From: Comamonas testosteroni
GTDB lineage: Bacteria; Pseudomonadota; Gammaproteobacteria; Burkholderiales; Burkholderiaceae_C
NCBI RefSeq assembly: GCF_030505195.1
Contig: NZ_CP129672.1
Coordinates: forward strand, 3,196,501 to 3,260,500
Direction of reading: 5' to 3'
DNA length: 64,000 bases
Under the pieces are notes generated by a model. It was given only the letters and a program-made list of their open reading frames with translations. It was not told the origin of the DNA and did not search any database. Shown in pieces: positions 16,917 through 24,650 of this stretch. The number at the start of each line of letters is the position of its first letter. The stretch's first letter is position 1. The position numbers were made by a program, and so were the translations under genes.

Positions 16917-16981
16917 GGAAGCGCTACCCCGCCCCGAAGGTGTCGTCCCCCTAGGGGGACGCGGCAGGGCTGCTCAGGGGG
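16917..16981. repeat. REP-like GC-rich repeat, copy A
   Basis: A run built from C5/G5 blocks (GTCCCCCTAGGGGGAC core, ending CTCAGGGGG) abuts the stop codon of the dioxygenase gene at 16982. It matches the pattern of four more copies in the window. Confidence 0.65.
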
Positions 16982-17980
16982 TCAGTACTTGTTCGAGAAA
17001 TTGGCGCTGATGCGCTGACGCAAATATTCCGCCCCTGTGATGGGCGGATATTTTTTGGCCGGCCCTTCGATCACCGTGTCCTCATTGGCCTGGCAGAAGA
17101 AGGCCAGGCTGTAGCGGGCTCCCTGGTACTCATGGGGCTGCGGGTTGCGCACGCGGTGGAAGTTGCTGGGCAGTTGATCGTCGCTCCAGCGCATCAGCAT
17201 GTCGCCGATATTGCAGGTGATGACACCATCCACGGGCTTCACGGGTGTCCATTGCTGGGCCTCGGCCTCCTTGCCGGGCAGCACCTGCAGCCCGCCCTGG
17301 CCAGCGCGCTGGAACAACAGCGTCAGGCAGTCGAAGTCCGTATGTGCGCCTGCGCGCCACAGGCCGATTTCGTCCTTGAGTGCCGGGTCCACGGCAAAGT
17401 AATGCAGCATGCGCAGGGTGCTCTGGTAGCTGGGCACGGCGGGGTCATGTGCGCGGATGAAGAACTCCTCATCAAAGCCCAGCTTGTAGGCGAAGCAGGA
17501 CAGCAACTGCATGCCTACCTGCCAGCATTGATGCTCAAAGGCCAGCGTGGCCTGCTTGAAGCCGGGCAGCTCCTGCTCGCTGGGCCACAGGCCCTGCATG
17601 CGCGGGCGTGTGACCTGATAGGACTCTTTCTGGTCGGGGGTGCGCGTGGAAGGGCGAATCTGCGCCTTGTGCTCCCAGCCTGCATTGCGCGATAGCGGCC
17701 ATTGCGCCTTGGTTTCGGGCGGCAAGCCAAATAGCTGTTCGGCCCTGCCGAACGCGGCGTCGATATCGGCCTGGGCAATATCGTGGCCGGAAACCTGGAA
17801 GAAGCCGATTTCCATCGAAGCGCTCCAGATCTGCTCGGCAATCTCCTGCTTGCGCTTCTCGAAGTCGCTGATGTCTATGACGCGAACTTCGCGCGCCGAG
17901 GTTTCTGCGCCTTGCCCGCCCATGCGGGCTTCCTTGTCCAGTTCGCCAAGGCTGTAAGAGTGGCTGGTCATAGTCTGCAT
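16982..17980 (-). CDS. Isopenicillin N synthase-like Fe(II)/2-oxoglutarate dioxygenase
   Basis: The 332-residue protein has the N-terminal DIOX_N region (VRVIDISDFEKRKQEIAEQIW, then GFFQVSGHDI) and the C-terminal 2OG-Fe(II) core. The core holds AHTDFDCLTLL (His-x-Asp), the distal His in NFHRVRNP and the RYS motif (ARYSLAFF) that binds 2-oxoglutarate. Bacterial members are mostly uncharacterised; the family includes ethylene-forming enzyme and fungal thymine 7-hydroxylase. The ATG at 17980 fits the family N-terminus, although the frame stays open to 18367. It diverges from an importer operon containing a cytidine/guanine-deaminase-like enzyme, so a nucleobase-like or other heterocyclic substrate is a reasonable guess, not a demonstration. 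Confidence 0.9.
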   Translation of the reverse strand: MQTMTSHSYSLGELDKEARMGGQGAETSAREVRVIDISDFEKRKQEIAEQIWSASMEIGFFQVSGHDIAQADIDAAFGRAEQLFGLPPETKAQWPLSRNAGWEHKAQIRPSTRTPDQKESYQVTRPRMQGLWPSEQELPGFKQATLAFEHQCWQVGMQLLSCFAYKLGFDEEFFIRAHDPAVPSYQSTLRMLHYFAVDPALKDEIGLWRAGAHTDFDCLTLLFQRAGQGGLQVLPGKEAEAQQWTPVKPVDGVITCNIGDMLMRWSDDQLPSNFHRVRNPQPHEYQGARYSLAFFCQANEDTVIEGPAKKYPPITGAEYLRQRISANFSNKY

Positions 17981-18454
17981 AAGAATTTCTCTTGCGATGA
18001 CTTCAGACACCGACGTTGCCAGTGAGACTTTGGGCTGCGGGCATCTGAAGTGTGGATACCAGGCGCGGCCGGCTGCCGCACCCACTTCAAGAGCAATGAC
18101 CCGCGAAGCTGCTGACCGGGGGAAGGTCAGAGCGCCGTGCTGAACGCTTCTACTCTTGATTTGAGTGCAGCAAACAGCGTGCCAGCCATTGAGCAGGGCG
18201 CCGGCACCCTTGGTTTTGGTGCATGGCTTCAATCTGGTGCATTGCTGTGCATGAATCCATGCATCCATCTCTTTTGCATGCACTTTGTTGATACCAGGCA
18301 AGGGGCAACCCAAAGCAGGCACGCCAATTGCTAGAAGGTTGAACGAGTAGAAGCGTTCAGCCTGCATCCGCGTGCAGTGCCCGGAAATTGCTCAAGTCCT
18401 GTCAGCAGCGGCTGCTGCTGGCGTTCCTGTCGCCAGAGACCTGAGAGTTCCACC
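17981..18454. other. 474-base divergent regulatory region
   Basis: The interval between the divergent dioxygenase and importer genes is unusually long for this compact window. It contains a perfect 17-bp inverted repeat with widely spaced arms and, between the arms, several TGCAT-rich words. In-frame extensions of both neighbours run into it, but they have no family-like sequence and no ribosome-binding sites. I see no small gene of its own. Confidence 0.6.
18139..18361. promoter_or_regulatory. Widely spaced perfect 17-bp inverted repeat
   Basis: GCTGAACGCTTCTACTC at 18139-18155 recurs as its exact reverse complement at 18345-18361, 189 bases apart. One arm lies towards each divergent gene, which suggests two copies of one regulator site, each serving one promoter, or a looping pair. 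Confidence 0.6.
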
Positions 18455-19471
18455 ATGCTACGACGCCATTTCCTTGCTGCTCTGCCTCTTTGCGGTGCAC
18501 CCTGGGTCCATGCCCAGGGCAAGTCGCTGACTCCACTGAAATTCACGCTGGATTTCCGCGTCAACGGCCAGACGGCGCCGTTCTTTCTGGCCCAGCAAAA
18601 CGGCTACTACCGCGATGAGGGGCTGGATGTGAGTCTGGACGTAGGGTCGGGCTCGGTGGCTTCGATTACTCGTATCGCCAGCGGTGCCTACCAGCTCGGA
18701 CTGGGCGATATCAGCTCGCTGATCGAGTTCAATGCGCAGAACGCCGGCACACCTCGCGTGCAGGCCGTCTACCAGTACTACAACCGCGCGCCCTTTGTGA
18801 TCATCGGGCGCAAGGACAGAGACATCACCTCGGATTTCGCCAGTCTCAAGGGTAAGAAGGTGGCCGCAGCGGCAGTGGAGTCCACGCGCCGTGCCTGGCC
18901 CATGGTTGCGCGGCGCAAGAATCTGCCCGCCGATCTGTTTGCCTGGTCCACGACGGAGTTTTCGGCACGCGACAACGTCATAGTGCGTGGCGATGTGGAT
19001 GCCGCCACCTATTTCCATGATTCGGCGGTATCACTGTTTGCGCGCCTCAAGCCCGAGGAGCTTTCCATACTGCGCTACAGCGATGCAGGCGTTCATCTGT
19101 ATGGCAATGCGATCCTGGCGTCCAGCCAGCTGATCGCCGAGAAGCCGCAGGTTGTGGCCGCTTTCCTGCGCGCCACCAACCGTGCGATTGTGGAATGTCT
19201 TGCCAACCCGGCCGCAGGCATTGCCGCCGTGCGCCGGCGCGAGCCGATTCTCGATGAGAAGCTGGAGCTGGAGCGCTGGTCCATCACCGCACAGTACGTG
19301 GCCGCAGCAGACACGAAAAGCCATGGACTGGGCGACTTCAGCAAGCGTTTGCTGGAGCAGCAACTGGACAGTGTGGTGCAGACCTTTGCGCTCAAGACCA
19401 CGCCATCTGCCGATGCGCTGTTCAACAGCAGCATGCTGCCCGCCAGGTCGGCGCGCATGCTCAAGGCCTGA
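18455..19471 (+). CDS. NMT1/SsuA-type ABC substrate-binding protein 1
   Basis: The 338-residue protein has a short signal peptide (cleaved near WVHAQG) and the NMT1/THI5-like core, with FTLDFRVNGQTAPFFLAQQNGYYRDEGLDV near the start followed by GSVASITRIASGAYQLGLGD. Relatives bind pyrimidines of thiamine synthesis, sulfonates, taurine or nitrate. It is the first gene of the plus-strand operon. The second binding protein of the same type (20039-21067) follows one gene later and clearly resembles it, so the pair probably arose by duplication and may bind related ligands. The ATG at 18455 is preceded by a weak GAGAG. Confidence 0.9.
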   Translation: MLRRHFLAALPLCGAPWVHAQGKSLTPLKFTLDFRVNGQTAPFFLAQQNGYYRDEGLDVSLDVGSGSVASITRIASGAYQLGLGDISSLIEFNAQNAGTPRVQAVYQYYNRAPFVIIGRKDRDITSDFASLKGKKVAAAAVESTRRAWPMVARRKNLPADLFAWSTTEFSARDNVIVRGDVDAATYFHDSAVSLFARLKPEELSILRYSDAGVHLYGNAILASSQLIAEKPQVVAAFLRATNRAIVECLANPAAGIAAVRRREPILDEKLELERWSITAQYVAAADTKSHGLGDFSKRLLEQQLDSVVQTFALKTTPSADALFNSSMLPARSARMLKA

Positions 19472-19484
19472 GGAGGGTTGGCCC

Positions 19485-19985
19485 ATGTCCTTACCTCAAG
19501 CCCATGCCTTGAATGACACCGATGGCCGCTACTTGCGCGAAGCCATTGCGCTAGCGGATACGGCGCGCGAGCGCGGCAACCGGCCGTTTGGTGCACTGAT
19601 CGTGGCTGCCGACGGGCGCGTTCTGGCCGAGGCCAGCAATGCCAACGGCGAGAGCGGTGATTGCACGGCCCATGCCGAGCTGTCCGCCATCCGCCTGGCC
19701 AGTCCCTTGCATTCACGCGATGAACTGGCGGGCGCCACGCTGTACTCGTCTGCCGAGCCTTGCGTCATGTGTGCCGGCGCGATCTTCTGGTCCGCCATCG
19801 GCCGAGTGGTCTATGGCATCGATGCCGAGCGGCTGCGCGTGTTCCGTGGCGAGCGGCTCGACCAGAAGGATGCAGAGCTGTCCTGTCGCGATGTGTTTCA
19901 GGCCGCTTCGCACGCCATCGAATGCATAGGGCCGGCCTTGATCGAAGAGGCCAGCAGCTCGCACCAGGGCGCCTGGAAGGTCTGA
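19485..19985 (+). CDS. Nucleoside deaminase-like zinc enzyme (CDA fold)
   Basis: The 166-residue protein has the cytidine/guanine deaminase signatures: TAHAELSAI (His63 zinc ligand, Glu65 proton shuttle) and EPCVMCAGAI (Cys93 and Cys96 zinc ligands). PFGALIV lies near the N-terminus. It should hydrolytically deaminate a nucleobase-like ring in the cytoplasm. It resembles stand-alone guanine deaminase or small base deaminases more than the tRNA editing enzyme TadA, judging by length and ending. It starts 14 bases after the first binding protein with GAGGAGG in front, and is followed by the second binding protein. Embedding in an ABC importer operon argues for a catabolic or salvage role on the imported ligand. 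Confidence 0.88.
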   Translation: MSLPQAHALNDTDGRYLREAIALADTARERGNRPFGALIVAADGRVLAEASNANGESGDCTAHAELSAIRLASPLHSRDELAGATLYSSAEPCVMCAGAIFWSAIGRVVYGIDAERLRVFRGERLDQKDAELSCRDVFQAASHAIECIGPALIEEASSSHQGAWKV

Positions 19986-20038
19986 GCGCCGACATGAATC
20001 CAACCACAACTCGTTGACATAGAGAGAGGGAATCCACC

Positions 20039-21067
20039 ATGCAAACCAAGCGCCTGTTCCTGCAATCCGTTCTGGCCCTGGGCAGCTTTGCCAGCGCCAC
20101 GGCTGCCTTTGCCGCCACGCCCATCAAATTCCAGCTCGATTGGCGTTTCGAAGGGCCTGCGGCGCTGTTTCTGCAGCCTGTCGCCAAGGGCTACTTCCAG
20201 GCCGCAGGGCTGAATGTGACGGTGGACGCCGGTAGCGGCTCCGGCGGCGCCATCCAGCGCGTGGCGTCGGGCTCCTACGACATGGGCTTTGCCGATCTGG
20301 CCGCGCTCATGGAGTTTCATGCCAACAATCCCGAAGTCAAGGACAAGCCCGTGGCCGTGATGATGGTCTACAACAACACGCCGGCCTCGGTCATGGCGCT
20401 CAAGAAGAGCGCCATCGCCAAGCCTGCGGACCTGACGGGCAAGAAGCTGGGAGCGCCGGTCTTTGATGCAGGCCGACGCGGCTTTCCGCTGTTTGCCAAG
20501 GCCAACAAGGTTGGCGATGTGCAATGGACCACCATGGACCCGCCGCTGCGCGAGACCATGCTGGTGCGCGGCGATATCGATGCCATCACGGGCTTTACCT
20601 TTACTTCGCTGCTGAACCTGGAGGCGCGTGGCGTGAAGGCGGCCGATGTGACGGTCATGCCGTTTGCCGACAACGGCGTCAAGCTCTATGGCAACGCCAT
20701 CATCGCCAGCGCCAAGCTGGTGCGTGAGAACCCGGAAGCCGTGCGTGCCTTCCTCAAGGCCTTCAGCAAGGGTGCCAAGGAAGTCATGGCCAACCCCGGT
20801 GCTGCCATTGCCCATGTGAAGGAGCGCGACGGCATCGTCAACACCGCTCTGGAAAGCCGCCGTTTGCAGCTGGCGATCGACACGGTGATCAACACCGCCG
20901 ATGCGCGCGGCGAAGGCTTTGGTCAGGTCAGCCCCACACGCATGGCGCTGATGGCTTCCCAGATCTCGGATGTCTATGCGACCAAGACACGCGTGAATCC
21001 CGAGACGCTCTGGAACGGCCGCCTCCTGCCGCCCGTAGCGGATCTCGACGTTTTTCCCAAGAAGTAA
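20039..21067 (+). CDS. NMT1/SsuA-type ABC substrate-binding protein 2
   Basis: The 342-residue protein has a clear Sec signal peptide (cleavage at AFAA, about residue 24) and the NMT1-like sequence KFQLDWRFEGPAALFLQPVAKGYFQAAGL. GSGGAIQRVASGSYDMGFAD and KLYGNAIIASAKLV stretches match the first binding protein of this operon. It should deliver ligand to the permease and ATPase encoded directly downstream. AGGGAATCC precedes the ATG. Since only one permease/ATPase pair is present, the two binding proteins probably feed the same importer. Confidence 0.92.
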   Translation: MQTKRLFLQSVLALGSFASATAAFAATPIKFQLDWRFEGPAALFLQPVAKGYFQAAGLNVTVDAGSGSGGAIQRVASGSYDMGFADLAALMEFHANNPEVKDKPVAVMMVYNNTPASVMALKKSAIAKPADLTGKKLGAPVFDAGRRGFPLFAKANKVGDVQWTTMDPPLRETMLVRGDIDAITGFTFTSLLNLEARGVKAADVTVMPFADNGVKLYGNAIIASAKLVRENPEAVRAFLKAFSKGAKEVMANPGAAIAHVKERDGIVNTALESRRLQLAIDTVINTADARGEGFGQVSPTRMALMASQISDVYATKTRVNPETLWNGRLLPPVADLDVFPKK

Positions 21068-21070
21068 TTG

Positions 21071-21124
21071 CCCATTGATTTATAGCTGGATGCGATTGTG
21101 TGACAAACGCTACAGCCTGCTTTT
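21071..21124. repeat. Short dispersed repeat (TAGCT family)
   Basis: The interval before the ATPase gene contains an A/T-rich TTGATTTATAGCTGG start, then a GCG-containing middle and a GCTACAGCC end. It resembles other intergenic copies in this window (near 31780, 41480 and 49735). Confidence 0.45.
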
Positions 21125-21973
21125 ATGAAGTCATCAGATACAGAAGCTGTCCGGCCATTTGTCGAATTCAAAGACGTCTGGCTGGCCTATAACGAAGAGC
21201 TGCTGCAGGCCAACCACTTTGCGGTGGAGGCCATCGACCTCACGGTGCAGCGCGGCGAGTTCATCGCCATCGTCGGTCCGTCGGGCTGTGGCAAGTCCAC
21301 TTTCATGAAGCTCACCACGGGCCTGAAGATGCCGTCCATGGGGCGCATCACGGTCGATGGCCAGCGTGTGACAGGGCCGCTCAAGATCTCGGGCATGGCT
21401 TTCCAGTCCTCCTCGTTGCTGCCCTGGCGCACCACGCTGGACAATGTGCTGCTGCCGCTGGAGATCGTGGAGCCGCACCGTTCGCAGTTCAAGCAAAAGC
21501 GCAAGGAATACGAGGCGCGTGCCATTGAGCTGCTGGGCAAGGTCGGACTCGCCGGTTATGAGCGCAAATTCCCCTGGCAGCTATCCGGCGGCATGCAGCA
21601 GCGCGCCAGCATCTGCCGCGCCCTGATTCACGAGCCGCAGATGCTGCTTCTTGACGAGCCCTTTGGCGCGCTCGATGCCTTCACCCGAGAAGAGCTGTGG
21701 TGCATCTTGCGCGACCTTCAGGCCGAGCAGAAGTTCAATGTGATCTTGGTCACCCATGATCTGCGCGAGAGCGTGTTCCTGGCCGATACCGTATATGTGA
21801 TGAGCAAAAGTCCGGGCCGCTTCGTGGTGCGCCGCGACATCGATCTGCCGCGCCCGCGTGATCTGGAGGTTACCTACACACCCGAGTTCTCGGACATCGT
21901 CTACGAGCTGCGCGGCCATATCGGCGCCCTGCGGAAAAGCGGCTCCGACACCACTGCTGCCATTCCTCAATAA
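21125..21973 (+). CDS. ABC transporter ATPase (NitT/TauT family)
   Basis: The 282-residue protein carries Walker A (GPSGCGKST), a Q-loop, the signature LSGGMQQRASICRAL, Walker B (MLLLDEPFGALD) and the switch His (THDLRES). This matches SsuB/TauB/NrtD-type ATPases. It energises the importer formed with the permease eight bases downstream and the NMT1-type binding proteins upstream. No clear ribosome-binding site is visible before the ATG; the gene begins directly after a short dispersed repeat. Confidence 0.95.
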   Translation: MKSSDTEAVRPFVEFKDVWLAYNEELLQANHFAVEAIDLTVQRGEFIAIVGPSGCGKSTFMKLTTGLKMPSMGRITVDGQRVTGPLKISGMAFQSSSLLPWRTTLDNVLLPLEIVEPHRSQFKQKRKEYEARAIELLGKVGLAGYERKFPWQLSGGMQQRASICRALIHEPQMLLLDEPFGALDAFTREELWCILRDLQAEQKFNVILVTHDLRESVFLADTVYVMSKSPGRFVVRRDIDLPRPRDLEVTYTPEFSDIVYELRGHIGALRKSGSDTTAAIPQ

Positions 21974-21981
21974 GGCGCACC

Positions 21982-22752
21982 ATGAAACATCAAAAAACCG
22001 CTGAGCGCTGGGCTCCCTGGCTGCTGTTGCTGCTGATCGTCCTGCTCTGGCAGATCATCTGTTCAGGTCTCGGCGTTTCGGAATTCATCTTTCCCAGCCC
22101 CTGGGCCATAGGCCATCAGCTCTATGAGTTCGCGGGCACGATTGCCATGCATGCCTGGCGCACCTACTGGGTGACGATGGCAGGCTTTGCCCTGGCGATC
22201 GTGGTGGGCGTGCTGCTGGGGTTTCTGATCGGCTCCTCGCGTCTTGCCTATGCGGCGTTCTACCCGCTGATGACGGCGTTCAACGCCCTGCCCAAGGCAG
22301 CATTCGTGCCGATTCTGGTGGTCTGGTTCGGCATCGGCGCAGGCCCGGCAATTCTCACGGCCTTTCTGATCAGCTTTTTCCCCATCATGGTCAATATCGC
22401 CACGGGTCTGGCCACGCTGGAGCCCGAACTGGAGGATGTGCTGCGCGTGCTGGGGGCCAAGCGCTGGGACGTGCTGATCAAGGTCGGCCTACCGCGCTCC
22501 CTGCCGTATTTCTACGGCTCGCTCAAGGTCGCGATCACGCTGGCCTTCGTCGGCACCACGGTCAGCGAGATGACGGCTGCCAACGAGGGTATCGGCTATC
22601 TGCTGGTCTCCGCTGGATCTTCTATGCAGATGGGTCTGGCTTTTGCGGGGCTGATCGTGGTCGGGGCCATGGCCATGGTGATGTACGAGCTGTTCAATTT
22701 GCTGGAAAAGCACACCACGGGCTGGGCGCGTCGCGGCTCTCAGGGCGAGTGA
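21982..22752 (+). CDS. ABC transporter permease (NitT/TauT family)
   Basis: The 256-residue membrane protein has about six transmembrane segments and the binding-protein-dependent permease motif in the 'EAA' loop (LEPELEDVLRVLGAKRWDVLIKVGLP). It forms the inner-membrane channel of the NMT1-type importer, probably as a homodimer. It is the last gene of the operon and is followed by a strong bidirectional terminator. AAGGCG precedes the ATG. Confidence 0.94.
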   Translation: MKHQKTAERWAPWLLLLLIVLLWQIICSGLGVSEFIFPSPWAIGHQLYEFAGTIAMHAWRTYWVTMAGFALAIVVGVLLGFLIGSSRLAYAAFYPLMTAFNALPKAAFVPILVVWFGIGAGPAILTAFLISFFPIMVNIATGLATLEPELEDVLRVLGAKRWDVLIKVGLPRSLPYFYGSLKVAITLAFVGTTVSEMTAANEGIGYLLVSAGSSMQMGLAFAGLIVVGAMAMVMYELFNLLEKHTTGWARRGSQGE

Positions 22753-22794
22753 TGCACTGTTTCTGAGCGCTGTCAACGCCGCATCTGAAAACGC

Positions 22795-22833
22795 AAAAGG
22801 CCAGCCGGATCATTGATCCGGCTGGCCTTTTTG
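22795..22833. terminator. Bidirectional terminator between importer operon and eptA-like gene
   Basis: AAAAGGCCAGCCGGATCA pairs with its complement across a tiny centre, giving up to 18 bp with A-run and T-run flanks. It can stop transcription from both sides. Confidence 0.9.
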
Positions 22834-22850
22834 TGCTTTGCAGTCAATGC

Positions 22851-24608
22851 CTAGCCGGCCTTGCGGCAGCTGGAAAATGCATCCAGCGGCTGTTTGTAGG
22901 TCGGCGAGGTGACATCCATCAGACCCATGACCGTATGGAACAGGTTGTCATGCGAGAGCGGCTGATCCAGTGTCTTGCTCAGGCAGCCCTGATTCAAGCC
23001 GGTGCGAGCACCTAGGGTTCCCAGCCAGGCAATCATGGGCACATGCTTTTGATCATCGGGTGCCATGGCATAGGGCATGCCGTGCAGATAGACACCGAGC
23101 TCGCCCAGCGACTCGCCGTGGTCGGACATGTAGAACATGCCGGTTTCGAACTGGCTTTGCTGGGTCTTGAGCCAGTCTATGGTCTGGGCCAGGAAATGGT
23201 CGGTATAGCGAATGGAGTTGTCGTAGACATTGACCACGCTTTGCTGCGAGCAGCTGGACAGGGCATTGGTGGCGCACTCGGGCGTGAAGGCCTTGAGGTC
23301 TGGGGTGGAGCGCTTGAAGTACTCGGGGCCATGACTGCCCATCTGGTGCATGACCAGCACCAGACCCTTGGCGCGGCGTGCGGGGTCCAGCTTGGCGATG
23401 CGCTCGTCCAGGCCGCTGAGCAGCAGAGCATCCAGGCATTCGCCATCCTGGGTGCACAACGCCTTGCCAGCAGGCGTGTTCACGCTGTCGGCGGTGTCGG
23501 CCATGGGGATGCGCTTGCACACGCCTTTGCAGCCGGCCTGGTTGTCCACCCAGAGCACGGCCAGTCCGGCAGCCTGCAGCACGTCGAGAAGGTTGTCGTG
23601 CTCGACCTTGGAGGCGTAAAAGCCTTCACGGCCCAGGTTGGAGAACATGCAGGGCACCGATTCGCGGGTGCTGGTACCGCAGGAGTGGGCGTTGCGCCAG
23701 CTCAGCACATCACGCTTGGCCAACTCGGGGTTGGTATCGCGTTCATAACCGTTGAGGCTGAAGTTCTTTGAGCGTGCCGTCTCGCCAACCACCAGAACCA
23801 GCAGCGGTGGTTTCTGGGCTGCGGCATAGCTTGCACCCAGAGCTGCGCCACCCGTGATACTGACAAAGGGCCTGGGTTTGTTGAGTATGGGGTCCAGCGC
23901 CACCGAAGCTGCCGAGAGCACGGGGTTGATGGGGTTGATCATGTAGCGCAGCCAAAGATTGTTGCGCACCACGGGGGCCAGATCGCGGTACGAAACGGCC
24001 AGCGATGCGGCTATCAGGGCGATGCCGCCCAGCAGCAGCAAGGCGGTGCGCAGCATATTGCGCCAGACGCTGTTGGCGCGTTTGAGCGGGGTTTTCCACA
24101 GCCAGATGGCTGGCAGTATGGCGATGATCAACACCTCGGCCAGCAGCTTGATGTTGAACAAGTCCGAGCTTTCGCGCGCATCGGTCTGCAGGATGTTGTG
24201 AACCATGCCCTTGTCCATCACGGTGCCGTAGCTGACCATGAAGTACTGGGAACTGGCCGCCACCAGCAGCAGCGCAACCCAGAACGGCTTGGTAAAGCGC
24301 GGCCAGGCAAACAAAGAGGTCAGCAGAAGGCTGGCACCCAGCACCAGCGGCACAACCCGCAGGGCAAGCAGGGCCAGGCTGCCGTGATAGCCGTCCAGGG
24401 ACGGCAGGCGCAGCCACAGGGCCCAGTTGGCCGTCAGTGTCAGCCAGATGGCCAGGGCCAGAGCGATGAACTGAGGCGTGCGAGGTTGAAAAAGCCCCTT
24501 TAAAAATGGGGCAGAAACGGAGTCTTGGGTAGCCACGGTAGACGGCAAAAAATAGGTATCGGAGGAGTCTGGCGGGACTTTCTTAAAAACCGCTGAAGTC
24601 TCCTGCAT
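22851..24608 (-). CDS. eptA: Phosphoethanolamine transferase (EptA/MCR-like)
   Basis: The 585-residue protein has about five N-terminal transmembrane helices and a periplasmic alkaline-phosphatase-like domain. Motifs include DKGMVHNILQTDARES in the membrane part, GETARSKNFSLNGYERDTNP with the nucleophilic Thr, CGTSTRESVPCMFS, and the metal-binding SDHGESLGE. It transfers phosphoethanolamine from phosphatidylethanolamine to lipid A, lowering surface charge and sensitivity to cationic peptides. The length and motif set fit a complete enzyme. It is a single gene with no two-component system adjacent. The gene symbol reflects the family; intrinsic chromosomal homologues are usual in this group and no mobility signs flank it. 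Confidence 0.92.
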   Translation of the reverse strand: MQETSAVFKKVPPDSSDTYFLPSTVATQDSVSAPFLKGLFQPRTPQFIALALAIWLTLTANWALWLRLPSLDGYHGSLALLALRVVPLVLGASLLLTSLFAWPRFTKPFWVALLLVAASSQYFMVSYGTVMDKGMVHNILQTDARESSDLFNIKLLAEVLIIAILPAIWLWKTPLKRANSVWRNMLRTALLLLGGIALIAASLAVSYRDLAPVVRNNLWLRYMINPINPVLSAASVALDPILNKPRPFVSITGGAALGASYAAAQKPPLLVLVVGETARSKNFSLNGYERDTNPELAKRDVLSWRNAHSCGTSTRESVPCMFSNLGREGFYASKVEHDNLLDVLQAAGLAVLWVDNQAGCKGVCKRIPMADTADSVNTPAGKALCTQDGECLDALLLSGLDERIAKLDPARRAKGLVLVMHQMGSHGPEYFKRSTPDLKAFTPECATNALSSCSQQSVVNVYDNSIRYTDHFLAQTIDWLKTQQSQFETGMFYMSDHGESLGELGVYLHGMPYAMAPDDQKHVPMIAWLGTLGARTGLNQGCLSKTLDQPLSHDNLFHTVMGLMDVTSPTYKQPLDAFSSCRKAG

Positions 24609-24650
24609 GGTTAACCATTGTAAAAATTTGTTTATGTCAATTTGAAATAT

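Noticed and set aside
18231..18295. TGCAT-rich words in the divergent region as a second operator
   Set aside because: The words are irregularly spaced and short; not enough symmetry to support a separate site.
17981..18367. N-terminal extension of the IPNS-like dioxygenase
   Set aside because: The frame is open but the translation is not like the family, and it crosses the divergent regulatory region containing the 17-bp repeat.
22851..24608. Acquired colistin-resistance (mcr-type) gene
   Set aside because: The gene is EptA-like, but no insertion sequence or composition shift flanks it, so an intrinsic chromosomal enzyme is more likely.
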